DNA of 27,610 nucleotides, taken from IMG/VR virus record IMGVR_UViG_3300030060_004025, positions 1 through 27,610 of that record. The stretch is one strand, 5' to 3'. The notes below the pieces were generated by a model. The model saw nothing but the letters and a program-made list of their open reading frames with translations, did not search any database and was not told the origin of the DNA. Positions within the stretch are counted from its first letter, which is position 1. Each line of letters begins with the position of its first letter. The translations under genes were made by a program, and so were the position numbers. The stretch is from a virus. Positions 16,276 through 23,133 of the stretch are shown piece after piece.

Positions 16276-16662
16276 TTATTTTCCCACTGGGGGTATCAGG
16301 TAAGTCATTATCCCTGTTGTGCTGTCTTTTACCACTACTGGTTTTCCGGGATTTTTATGTGCGTATGATCGTATATCTTGGTTGTCCATGTTTTCCATGT
16401 TTAACTTTTTATCCCATCTTTCATACTTTGCTCTTCCACGCATACATTTGTTATACTCTTCACTTGAAAGTTCAAATACAGGACAACCGGCAAATGTTTC
16501 ACGAATCTTTTTCTTTTTTCTTGGGGGAATAGCGAGTCTATCTGCCTCTCTCCCCGAGTCTATTGTTATTCCATCATTAGGATCGATGCTTTGGTGCATA
16601 CCTACAACCCCACCACCAGCGGAAGTCATTGTTTCAGACATAAAATCATTGAGGGTTTTCAT
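16276..16662 (-). CDS. Hypothetical protein with head-targeting-like N-terminus
   Basis: Unrecognised 128-residue, basic and charged protein starting MKTLNDFMSE, similar to the MKT-x-x-x-F capsid-targeting start of T4 internal head proteins. A central KKKK stretch, then two Cys (in FAGCPVF and NKCMRGR) and a beta-rich C-terminus (VVVKDSTTGIMTYLIPP). GGAG lies 11 bases before the ATG. Start overlaps the MGCGCG gene by 17 bases, and its stop is one base before an alternative signal-peptide ORF start (16274), so this is a tight minus-strand run. Internal virion protein is a guess. Confidence 0.65.
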   Translation of the reverse strand: MKTLNDFMSETMTSAGGGVVGMHQSIDPNDGITIDSGREADRLAIPPRKKKKIRETFAGCPVFELSSEEYNKCMRGRAKYERWDKKLNMENMDNQDIRSYAHKNPGKPVVVKDSTTGIMTYLIPPVGK

Positions 16663-16924
16663 TTGCTTCGGATCTCCATTTCTCGACTTTCTTGTGGTTT
16701 TCTATTATTTCTTGTTGACGTTGATTGCTCAATCTAATGTAGTCTTCCATGTTTCCGTTTTTTAACGCCCATTGCATTTGTCTCAATTCCCAAGTTGGGG
16801 CTTCATCCTCAATACTTTGTTGCTGTCTTAATCTTGCCTCGTTAATGAGTTTTTGTTGTTCAGCAGTAGCAACCATACTTTTGTTGTTTCTACTTCCCCC
16901 ATTTTTTCCGCAACCACAACCCAT
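16646..16924 (-). CDS. Small hypothetical protein with MGCGCG start
   Basis: Unrecognised 92-residue protein. It starts MGCGCGKNGG, with Cys at 3 and 5, then a conserved-looking SMVATAEQQKLINEA (16-30) and a long charged helix rich in Gln and Glu (RQQQSIEDEAPTWELRQMQWALKNGNMEDYIRLSNQRQQEIIE). No membrane segment. GAGGAG is seven bases upstream of the ATG, and the ATG overlaps the previous stop as TAATG. I recall similar short Cys-start proteins in marine T4-like phages without known function. The Cys cluster may bind metal. Confidence 0.7.
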   Translation of the reverse strand: MGCGCGKNGGSRNNKSMVATAEQQKLINEARLRQQQSIEDEAPTWELRQMQWALKNGNMEDYIRLSNQRQQEIIENHKKVEKWRSEANENPQ

Positions 16925-17298
16925 TATAGACTCCTCGTTATGTTTATAATTTTTTGTATTTGTAAGTCACACTGAGTTTCTCTCTGTGCGCCTGGCCAGT
17001 ACAGGTAGTCCTTCTGCTTATTCTTTTTTAGGTTTACCAAGAGAGGCATTATTATCTTTTCTATTTCAGTCATCTTAGCACCTAGCAATTCATCATACTG
17101 TTCTTTGACAGCACCAGCACCCTCACAGGATGAGTTCATCTGAAGGATGAGATCTAACTTTTCTTGCATCTCCTTGATTTCGTCTGGAGTGGTAGCATCG
17201 TCTATTTTAACTAGAGCGTTAAGTTCATCTTCATCTGCTGCGGTAAAACCAAAGTCAATATTTTCATAATCCTCTGGATTGATATTATCTTTAGACAT
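16924..17298 (-). CDS. Hypothetical protein, acidic and helical
   Basis: 124 residues, N-terminal half very acidic (DNINPEDYENIDFGFTAADEDELNAL), followed by a helical pair (PDEIKEMQEKLDLILQM and KMTEIEKIIMPLLVNL) and a C-terminus with YLYWPGAQR. No catalytic motif, signal or membrane segment seen. GGAGG repeats lie just upstream (tandem GGA triplets that also encode the previous gene's Glu run). It starts eight bases inside the upstream gene. I recall proteins of this look in marine T4-like phages near structural genes; role unknown. Confidence 0.75.
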   Translation of the reverse strand: MSKDNINPEDYENIDFGFTAADEDELNALVKIDDATTPDEIKEMQEKLDLILQMNSSCEGAGAVKEQYDELLGAKMTEIEKIIMPLLVNLKKNKQKDYLYWPGAQRETQCDLQIQKIINITRSL

Positions 17299-17701
17299 CT
17301 GCCTCCTCCTCCTCCATAATAATCTCGTCTAGATTTATATTTTGCTCAGAGAGAAACTCTTTGATCTCATTAATGACTAACTCACCGTCTCCACCCATTC
17401 GATCAACGTCTTCCTTGATGAGAAGAAGTGCGGTAGAAAATCTTTGTAGTTTTGCCTTGAGGGCACCACCCGGAAGTTGATCGGTTACTTTTTTGAGATT
17501 TATGATCAACCTGTTGAAAACACTACCCGCTTCTTTTTCCTCGGGAGTGGTGAACTCAGTTGACTTTTTGATGAAGTTACCTTTTTTGTCTATGATACCC
17601 AACTTATAAGCAGGCATACTAGTGTATGGTGTGGTGAAGGATTTTATGAATTTGTAAACTGTAAAGGCGCTTACAACTTTTCCTATATCCGACTGACTCA
17701 T
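17291..17701 (-). CDS. Hypothetical conserved phage protein
   Basis: 136 residues with an N-terminal helix (DIGKVVSAFTVYKFIKSF), then TTPYTSMPAYKLGIIDKKG (38-56), a pattern I recall from marine T4-like myoviruses, and a helical middle region (SVFNRLIINLKKVTDQLPGGALKAKLQRFSTALLLIKED). It ends in a poly-Glu tail. No enzyme motif seen. AGGAG is eight bases before the ATG, which overlaps the preceding stop by one codon (ATGA type). Part of the tight minus-strand run 16276-18774; a structural or assembly role is plausible from context. Confidence 0.8.
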   Translation of the reverse strand: MSQSDIGKVVSAFTVYKFIKSFTTPYTSMPAYKLGIIDKKGNFIKKSTEFTTPEEKEAGSVFNRLIINLKKVTDQLPGGALKAKLQRFSTALLLIKEDVDRMGGDGELVINEIKEFLSEQNINLDEIIMEEEEADV

Positions 17702-18090
17702 TCCAAGTCTCCTAGTATTTTTAGAACTTTATGATCTATGGGTATTTCTTCTAGATCAGTTTCCGGTATTGTGTGAGGTAGGTATTGAAGGTATTCTAAA
17801 AAGGTCTTTAGGTAACTGTGATACTTTGACTCTAACTTGAAGAACAAAATTCTACATGCGGGTTCTGCACCCAAAGTGTTCTGTAGTATTATTATGTGAT
17901 TTAATATGAGCCTGTATTTAAGAATCCCTTTTGTGTGATACCTACCAAGAAGTCTCTTTATGTACTTAATTCTATTCAAGTCCTCATGAAACTCATCTAT
18001 CCCAGTACAACCGGGATTGCTGTAGTGCTTCATCGCGTAGAGGAGAAAATTGTTTTTTGTTAATTTCTCTTGATTCATCATTAAGTACAT
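17698..18090 (-). CDS. Hypothetical conserved phage protein, all-helical
   Basis: 130 residues, predicted mostly helical: KNNFLLYAMKHYSNPGC, DEFHEDLNRIKYIKRLLGRYHTKG, then LKYRLILNHIIILQNTLGAEPACRILFFKLESKYHSYLKTFLEYLQYLP. The pattern of basic helix then Leu-rich helices is familiar from T4-like marine phages, where it is uncharacterised. Two starts are possible (18090, or MNQEK at 18078); AGGA sits about ten bases before the first, which I use. Adjoins the gene at 18103 (12-base gap) and overlaps the next by four bases. Confidence 0.75.
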   Translation of the reverse strand: MYLMMNQEKLTKNNFLLYAMKHYSNPGCTGIDEFHEDLNRIKYIKRLLGRYHTKGILKYRLILNHIIILQNTLGAEPACRILFFKLESKYHSYLKTFLEYLQYLPHTIPETDLEEIPIDHKVLKILGDLE

Positions 18091-18102
18091 CAGTTCTTTA
18101 TC

Positions 18103-18774
18103 CTACTTTTTTCCTCTAAGTCTTATCTTACCGGCTTTGTCTCCGTAGTATTCTTTACTGTAGTCACCCTGTCCGAGTTTGACGAGAGGGACTTCCTTCT
18201 TGTCTTCCTTCTTTTTCCCAAGACCGCTTACGGGCGCTTTGAGATTCATCTCGTCAACTTCGCCGACTTCACCGATGTTTGTTCCATTTAACTCTTCATC
18301 GTATTCGTGTTCTGGATCTTCAACACCTTCAGATAAAGGAGCGATCTTAGCGTTGATGTTATAAAGACCGTTTTCGAGATACTCACAGTTTACGTTGAGA
18401 GTTAGAGGAGACTCTAACCCATCAGTAACTTCAAATCCGTTGCGTAGATCGTGAGTAGGACTTGTACCGAAAGTTCCACCATAGCGGGTTACGGGAATTC
18501 TGAAGTCTTCACCAACTGGCAGTTCTTCCTTTCCAGTAAACTGGAAGTCTAAACCAACCTGATTTAACTTCTGACGTAAACCGGCGAGAGCAGCCTTCTT
18601 ATCCTGTACCTCTGTTTGGAAGTAATTATGGATGAAAGAGTTGACTCTACCAAGTTGTTCGGGACTCTCGACACGGTGTGCGCCGTAGTGACTATGTGCA
18701 GATCTAGAGTAACCACCTGCTGGTGTGTCCTCTGCTTCCATAATCGTATTCATTAGTTCGTTGAAAGTTTTCAT
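18103..18774 (-). CDS. Probable virion-associated protein with head-targeting-like N-terminus
   Basis: 223 residues. Starts MKTFNELMNTIMEAE, close to the MKT-x-x-x-F capsid-targeting sequence of T4 internal proteins, with IME as a possible prohead-protease cut site. After that: Tyr/His-rich spacer, a helix (GRVNSFIHNYFQTEVQDKKAALAGLRQKLNQVG), and a beta-rich domain (FRIPVTRYGGTF...LTLNVNCEYLENGLYNINAKI), then acidic linker and a basic C-terminus ending RLRGKK. GGAG is seven bases upstream. A TTATACATAAT box at 18814-18824 is its likely promoter. First gene of the minus run to 16276. Function unknown. Confidence 0.75.
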   Translation of the reverse strand: MKTFNELMNTIMEAEDTPAGGYSRSAHSHYGAHRVESPEQLGRVNSFIHNYFQTEVQDKKAALAGLRQKLNQVGLDFQFTGKEELPVGEDFRIPVTRYGGTFGTSPTHDLRNGFEVTDGLESPLTLNVNCEYLENGLYNINAKIAPLSEGVEDPEHEYDEELNGTNIGEVGEVDEMNLKAPVSGLGKKKEDKKEVPLVKLGQGDYSKEYYGDKAGKIRLRGKK

Positions 18775-18813
18775 TTGTTTCTCCAGTCTGTTGAAAAATA
18801 CAGTTACCTATAC

Positions 18814-18824
18814 ATTATGTATAA
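18814..18824 (-). promoter_or_regulatory. Late-type promoter box TTATACATAAT
   Basis: Reads TTATACATAAT on the minus strand, 39 bases before the ATG of the gene starting at 18774. It shares the core TTATACATA with two boxes upstream of other virion-type genes (21292-21302, 25574-25584). Probably this phage's form of the T4 late TATAAATA element. Confidence 0.5.
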
Positions 18825-18832
18825 AATTTAGC

Positions 18833-19450
18833 CTACTTCTTGGGTTGTTGACTCAATTGGATGTTTATCAGATCTCTCGATTTACCCAGTATTTTGGTGC
18901 ATTCTTCCTCGTTAATGTCGTCCGCTTTGGATAAACTACACCATTGAATCATGAGATATCCTGATATTTCGTTCTTAGTTTTTAGAGGAAGCGCCATGAA
19001 TGATACCACACTGCTATTTTCCATATAACTTTTACAGTAGGTATCTGGTTGATCGTGTGTCATTACCAATTTACCACTATCCTCTAATATTATGTTCATG
19101 AGAGGTATGAATAGGGATAGTTGTAGGTTTTGTTTTCTGTCTGCCTCTCCAGAAACTCCACCATTTAAAGATTCGTGTGTCAGAGATTTCCTACGCATGG
19201 ATATTCCATCCATGAAGTATTCTCCGTTGTGAAACTGCACAAGTTGTGCCCTAGCACAGTCTGTTTTTACTCTGAGTTCAGTTAGGGTTTCGTATATTCT
19301 ACTGTGGGACTTGAAGTAATCTTGTTTGTTCGACTTACGCTTCAAGAATTTGATTAACCCCCAAATGACACCACCAAGAACTGCCGCTCCTGCAAGTCCC
19401 ATCTCAAACCAAACCATCAATTCAGCATTACTTATCTTTCCATCCAACAT
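18833..19450 (-). CDS. Membrane-anchored GAF-like domain protein
   Basis: 205 residues. One N-terminal transmembrane helix (MVWFEMGLAGAAVLGGVIWGLIKFL, about 12-36) is followed by a cytoplasmic-type KRKSNK stop-transfer and a soluble domain. The soluble part begins RIYETLTELRVKTDCARAQLVQFHNG (52-77), whose arginine-rich helix and Q-F-H-N-G strand recall GAF-fold sensor domains, and continues with a beta-rich core (VSFMALPLKTKNEISGYLMIQW) as GAF domains have. It may sense a small molecule or signal superinfection at the membrane; the family is known in marine phages only as hypothetical to my knowledge. No RNA or DNA-binding output domain is present. GGAG is 11 bases before ATG; it starts four bases after the nucleotidyltransferase stop. 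Confidence 0.65.
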   Translation of the reverse strand: MLDGKISNAELMVWFEMGLAGAAVLGGVIWGLIKFLKRKSNKQDYFKSHSRIYETLTELRVKTDCARAQLVQFHNGEYFMDGISMRRKSLTHESLNGGVSGEADRKQNLQLSLFIPLMNIILEDSGKLVMTHDQPDTYCKSYMENSSVVSFMALPLKTKNEISGYLMIQWCSLSKADDINEEECTKILGKSRDLINIQLSQQPKK

Positions 19451-19453
19451 CTA

Positions 19454-21262
19454 TTACTTTTCTCCCGGTGTTCCTTTTTTGTATAAATCGTCTAAGGATT
19501 TTGTTCCCATTTCTCTCTTAGAGGAGTCAGTTTCTTGTGCTGTTTTCATTGACTTATTATTACCAATGCCTCTATTTTTCGATTTATCCATTACGGAAAT
19601 GTTAGATGCAGAATTATTTAGTGGATTTCCATCTTTGTGGTGGAGATCTTTTCCATCACCCCTTTTTACAATCCCTTTTTTCTCGGCTGCTCTTCTCGCT
19701 GCACCCCTAGCGGTTCTTCTTTTTATTTGCTCTTTGGTATTATTCCATTTTGCCTGTCTTGCTGCTCTTCTCTCGGGATCTTCAGCCTCCGTCTTTATCT
19801 TTTTGACAGTCTGTGTGGTTATACCTGAAATCATGACTGGGGTTTCTCCACCACCCACTTTCAGTGGTGGGATGGGATCTACCTTAGGTCTTATCCTCTT
19901 AAACGGACGCTGTGATAATGGTAACTGTTCCTTTGGTGTCTCCTCAGATCCATTTACTCTTCTCTCTGCTCGTTTTCTAGCAGCGTCTTTTTGTTTCGGA
20001 TTCTCTACACCAGTTCCCCTAGAGAATTCTTTTTGTTTTTCTCGGGAAAGTGCGTTCTGATTAATTTTATTAACCGCTTCTGTAGCAAGTCTAGCCTTCG
20101 CTTTGATTCTTTCTTTTTCTTTCTTCTTGACTGATGGTAGAAGTTTCTTAGACAGTCTCTTTACAACTGCTGATTTTTTCTTTACCTTAACCTCTATCTT
20201 TTCCTTGTCCTTCGGACTGAGATCCGCCCAGTTTTTACCTCGAAGAATTTTGTTTTTGACAGTAAGGATCGCTGCTCTCTTTGCAGCCTTTTTCATTTCG
20301 TCCTTACTCTTCATTCTTTTTGCTTTTAACTTTCTCTTCTGGGCTCTTCTCTTTGCGGTTCTTCTAGCAGCCCGTCCCATCTTCAGTCTTTGCTGTACGG
20401 TGAGTTCGTCTAGTTGTGTTTCCTCGGAACGCACTCTGATTCTATCTTTATCATCCGACTTCACATCTGCCACTTTAGCACGTTGTTTTTGTCTAAGTTG
20501 TCTTACCTTTAAATTTTCTCTCTCACGCTGACGCTGTACTTTGTTCGTTTCTTTCTCTCTTTGATGCTGTTTTAGAAGATTGGACTTCTGGACATTGTGC
20601 TTGTTCCGAACGAAGGTGAGTTTACCTTGCTCCTGTAAGTCCATGAGACTGTCTCTGAAGTCTTCAAACTCCTCAAAAACAAACCAAGACTGTTCGGTAT
20701 GCTCTCGTATACCCATGCTCTTTTGTAGTGTTTTAAACATACCCTCCGCGTCTTTCTTGGAGATGTGATCGGGTAGTCCTACCCTAAACGAGTTTATATC
20801 ACCATCTTTCGCGGCTTGTCTCATTTTAGAGGCAGACATTCCGGTGACACCTTCAGCCTCTGGATCTCTGTCACCAGCAGAGACAACATCAAATTCTTTT
20901 ATATCGTAGTCCTTACCAGGTCCGACATAACGAGATATACTCTTCTTGAACTCAGAGACTCTATCTGAACCCACAACCATTATGATCTTTTCGTATCCAG
21001 CATCGGATAGGACTTTCATTGCATGAAATGCCGTTTTTACATTGGAGTCCACCACAGCGTTCTTATCCCGAAGGATTTTTTTCATGTATCTTTCTTTGAT
21101 CTTGGGGGAGAGGGGGTTTTTCCTCTTATCATGACTAGAACTACCAAAAATTCTATAGTCCGCACTGTTCTTCTTAGCAACAGATTTAACCTTTTCAGCC
21201 AATTTTATATGACCTACCGTGGGTGGGTTGAATCTTCCGAATGTGAATACGACGGTTTTCAT
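19454..21262 (-). CDS. Cytidylyltransferase-fold nucleotidyltransferase with basic tail and HNH-like C-terminus
   Basis: 602 residues in three parts. The N-terminal domain (1-175) has GRFNPPTVGH at 9-18 (the HxGH nucleotide-binding motif) and SASKMRQAAKDGD at 143-155, the second motif, as in NMN/cytidylyltransferases. A long Arg/Lys-rich helical middle (215-440) follows, containing EETQLDEL at 280-287, similar to cleavage-like motifs elsewhere in the window. Near the C-terminus, DLHHKDGNPLNN (539-550) looks like an HNH-nuclease core (H541, H542, N549, N550), with N554 near. Similar proteins are common in marine T4-like phages, usually called nucleotidyltransferase; the HNH-like end is unusual to my eye. 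Possibly a virion or DNA-modifying protein. GGAG upstream; promoter box at 21292-21302. Confidence 0.8.
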   Translation of the reverse strand: MKTVVFTFGRFNPPTVGHIKLAEKVKSVAKKNSADYRIFGSSSHDKRKNPLSPKIKERYMKKILRDKNAVVDSNVKTAFHAMKVLSDAGYEKIIMVVGSDRVSEFKKSISRYVGPGKDYDIKEFDVVSAGDRDPEAEGVTGMSASKMRQAAKDGDINSFRVGLPDHISKKDAEGMFKTLQKSMGIREHTEQSWFVFEEFEDFRDSLMDLQEQGKLTFVRNKHNVQKSNLLKQHQREKETNKVQRQRERENLKVRQLRQKQRAKVADVKSDDKDRIRVRSEETQLDELTVQQRLKMGRAARRTAKRRAQKRKLKAKRMKSKDEMKKAAKRAAILTVKNKILRGKNWADLSPKDKEKIEVKVKKKSAVVKRLSKKLLPSVKKKEKERIKAKARLATEAVNKINQNALSREKQKEFSRGTGVENPKQKDAARKRAERRVNGSEETPKEQLPLSQRPFKRIRPKVDPIPPLKVGGGETPVMISGITTQTVKKIKTEAEDPERRAARQAKWNNTKEQIKRRTARGAARRAAEKKGIVKRGDGKDLHHKDGNPLNNSASNISVMDKSKNRGIGNNKSMKTAQETDSSKREMGTKSLDDLYKKGTPGEK

Positions 21263-21291
21263 AAAGACAGTCTCCGTAAACTTATAGATAT

Positions 21292-21302
21292 TATATGTAT
21301 AA
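21292..21302 (-). promoter_or_regulatory. Late-type promoter box TTATACATATA
   Basis: An 11-base TTATACATATA on the minus strand, identical to the box at 25574-25584 and at nearly the same distance (29 versus 26 bases) from the start codon. It precedes the nucleotidyltransferase gene. A shared late promoter is the simplest explanation. Confidence 0.55.
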
Positions 21303-21309
21303 AATAAGA

Positions 21310-21332
21310 CGAGGGCATCCCGAATGCCCTCG
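21310..21332 (-). terminator. Nine-base-pair hairpin with T-rich tail
   Basis: CGAGGGCAT (21310-21318) and ATGCCCTCG (21324-21332) form a perfect stem. Read on the minus strand it is followed by TCTTATTTTA, so it ends transcripts of the small membrane protein gene (21434-21550) before the next promoter box. Confidence 0.7.
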
Positions 21333-21344
21333 CCCTAAAATTAG

Positions 21345-21432
21345 TCCCACTGACTTCAGCAGGTATGTGATTATTTTGATCACCTCCTAACCTCTTGCTA
21401 ATCGCTGAAGTCAGTGGGATTTTTTATTTTAT
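21345..21432 (+). terminator. 16-base-pair hairpin with 16S-tail-like loop and T-run
   Basis: TCCCACTGACTTCAGC (21345-21360) pairs perfectly with GCTGAAGTCAGTGGGA (21404-21419); on the plus strand a T-rich TTTTTTATTTTATC follows. The 43-base loop has GATCACCTCCT (21378-21388), identical to the 3' end of bacterial 16S rRNA, and an inner 5-base stem GTGAT/ATCAC (21367-21371/21379-21383). It is a terminator by structure, or a small RNA on the plus strand; on the minus strand it is a hairpin downstream of the 38-residue gene. Confidence 0.55.
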
Positions 21433-21433
21433 C

Positions 21434-21550
21434 TTATTTGTTGTTCCACGGGAAAAATCCACGAACCCAATTCCATGCTGGAACACCAATTAACGCGCCT
21501 GCGGTAAAGACAAGGACGCTCCACCAAATTGTACCTAAAAATGATTCCAT
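21434..21550 (-). CDS. 38-residue small membrane protein
   Basis: ORF of 38 codons with one hydrophobic helix, starting MESFLGTIWWSVLVFTAGALIGVP and ending VRGFFPWNNK. AAGGAG sits eight bases before its ATG, an excellent ribosome site, and a terminator-like hairpin lies 15 bases after its stop. Topology suggests an N-out/C-in single-pass anchor. Similar tiny membrane proteins are, in my recollection, common in marine T4-like phages with unknown roles. This short gene fills the only otherwise gene-poor stretch (21264-21563) of the minus strand. Confidence 0.7.
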   Translation of the reverse strand: MESFLGTIWWSVLVFTAGALIGVPAWNWVRGFFPWNNK

Positions 21551-21563
21551 GTGATTTCTCCTT

Positions 21564-21908
21564 CTATGATAGTTTTCTTACCGTGAAACCTTTGTGATGA
21601 GGTCTTGAACCTCTCATAACTGCGAACATCGTAGACTTATTTAGTTCATTGTCTACACAGTATTTAGTAAAATTCTCTACTAGATCCCTTATTCCATCAG
21701 GTCTAATAAAAACATACATTGATTTTGTTTTCTTTACAGGTTCTTTATGTTCAGGTGCATCTTCCCACACATAATATCTACCTCGACGGGAAAATCCTCC
21801 TCCATGCGTGTCCACAAATTTTCGTCTGTGTGCTGCTGCTCGGGAGTCCTCGTTCATCCAAACCCATGTTCTAGTATTTCTTCGATTTACCTGTTCTTTG
21901 CTATACAT
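21564..21908 (-). CDS. NUMOD-like small DNA-binding protein
   Basis: 114 residues. The N-terminal part is very basic (SKEQVNRRNTRTW, RAAAHRRKF), and the C-terminal part (YVFIRPDGIRDLVENFTKYCVDNELNKSTMFAVMRG...HHKGFTVRKLS) matches the NUMOD-type segment that homing endonucleases use to bind DNA (aromatic strand, PDG turn, L-x-x-F-x-x-x-x-x-L-N-x-S-x-M-x-x-V-x-x-G, HKGF). No nuclease domain (GIY-YIG or HNH) is seen, so it may be a stand-alone DNA-binding protein or a remnant. ATG at 21908 with GGAG (21917-21920) is preferred over GTG at 21917. It starts one base after the ligase-like gene stop. Confidence 0.6.
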   Translation of the reverse strand: MYSKEQVNRRNTRTWVWMNEDSRAAAHRRKFVDTHGGGFSRRGRYYVWEDAPEHKEPVKKTKSMYVFIRPDGIRDLVENFTKYCVDNELNKSTMFAVMRGSRPHHKGFTVRKLS

Positions 21909-21909
21909 A

Positions 21910-23115
21910 TTAACCACTCCAATTTTTAGCGACTGAGAAATTAGCCTTACTAAACTCTAGTCTGTCAACTAACTTCACTGCGCCTTTTTTGTACCTATCA
22001 ATACCAACAAACCCCTCCGGTTTGGTTGATTTGAAACCATTACCAGTTCGTATAAAAGTACCTATGCTTTTTATGTTTTCCATTTTTCGTATAAGCACTG
22101 TTTTTGCTGCTTGTATCTTAAAGTGGATAGAAAATATAGAATCCAAATCGGAAGAGATGGCCTTTATTTTTGCAAGGGTATCTTGTTTTTCAGTTTTCTT
22201 TTTTTGTTTACCCGCATCTGATTTAAGACCATCAATCGCTTTATCAAATCTATCATTCATGAAAGATACGAAGCCTGAACTTGATAACTTGTCACTACCC
22301 TGACGCACCATCGCGTTAGTGTAGATGTTTAATAAATCTCTTGTGCCTGGTAAGGACTCCAAAGCAGAGAACGCTTTCTTTACACCCCTGAAATCACTTT
22401 CGATTTGGGAGATGTAACTGTTCATTCTTTCAGTTTCACCTGAACTTAGAGAGGCGGTTCCACTAACGTCCTTGAAGTCTGCGTTGTCAAACCAAACACT
22501 AGTTGTCTTTTTTAGTTTAGATACGTTTGCACCGAAGTTCGCTTTCATTGTCTGAAGCGTTCTTCCTGAATATGTTGTATGGAAAACTATTCCAATTTTA
22601 GATCTTTTTATTCTTTTACCCAGATCACTATCTACTGGCACAGCGTAGGTAATTGTGTTAGGGGTGAAGGTGTAGCACGACTCCCCATTAATTGTTTCTG
22701 TTTTTATGTCACCGGGACCGTACATCATGTCACCCTGAAGAACACCTTTGATGTTGAGTTTAGATAGGTGTTTCAGTGCATGTGATAACTTGTCAGCGAG
22801 TCCACCCCCGTGATTTTTTTTGATATCCGCTTGTGTGAAGTTTACCTTTGGTGTCTTGTTGAAAACACTCTTGGTTCCAACAAAAAAGTCACCAGTTTCA
22901 GGATCAGTCCCGCAGAATATAGCAGGAGCGCCATCCCACTTTACAGTGGCATTTACTTTCTTTGAACCTGAACTTGAAAGCATGTTTGTGAGTTCTTTTA
23001 GAAACTCTATCGCAGATCCTACCTCTTCCACCCCATCGAACACTAGATCCTCTATGTGAGTGAGGTGTAGGTTTTTGCTTTCACTCAATGCAAATTTAGA
23101 AAATGTCTTAATCAT
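21910..23115 (-). CDS. Ligase-superfamily-like nucleotidyltransferase with head-targeting-like N-terminus (DUF6267-like)
   Basis: 401 residues. KWDG at 59-62 fits the adenylated-lysine motif I (K-x-D-G) of DNA/RNA ligases. Further possible motifs are GVLQGDMMYG (124-133) and KIGIVFHTTY (173-182), and near the end EGFVGIDRYKKGAVKLVD (367-384), which resembles motif IV (EGFV) followed by the K-x-K of motif V. It begins MIKTFSKFALSESK, like the T4 capsid-targeting start, with LSE as a possible prohead-protease site, so it could travel in the virion. I recall similar marine-phage proteins labelled DUF6267. Ligase activity is inference. ATG 23115 is preferred to 23130: GGAG lies nine bases upstream. 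Confidence 0.6.
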   Translation of the reverse strand: MIKTFSKFALSESKNLHLTHIEDLVFDGVEEVGSAIEFLKELTNMLSSSGSKKVNATVKWDGAPAIFCGTDPETGDFFVGTKSVFNKTPKVNFTQADIKKNHGGGLADKLSHALKHLSKLNIKGVLQGDMMYGPGDIKTETINGESCYTFTPNTITYAVPVDSDLGKRIKRSKIGIVFHTTYSGRTLQTMKANFGANVSKLKKTTSVWFDNADFKDVSGTASLSSGETERMNSYISQIESDFRGVKKAFSALESLPGTRDLLNIYTNAMVRQGSDKLSSSGFVSFMNDRFDKAIDGLKSDAGKQKKKTEKQDTLAKIKAISSDLDSIFSIHFKIQAAKTVLIRKMENIKSIGTFIRTGNGFKSTKPEGFVGIDRYKKGAVKLVDRLEFSKANFSVAKNWSG

Positions 23116-23133
23116 ATTCCTCTGCTCCATACA

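Noticed and set aside
19326-20531. Plus-strand hydrophobic ORFs opposite the nucleotidyltransferase.
   Set aside because: Phe/Leu/Ser-rich proteins arise from reading Lys/Arg-rich coding DNA backwards; not real membrane proteins.
21316-21388. A GTG start right inside the perfect Shine-Dalgarno on the minus strand, giving a 30-residue frame.
   Set aside because: The start codon is part of the ribosome-binding sequence itself and the frame crosses two hairpins.
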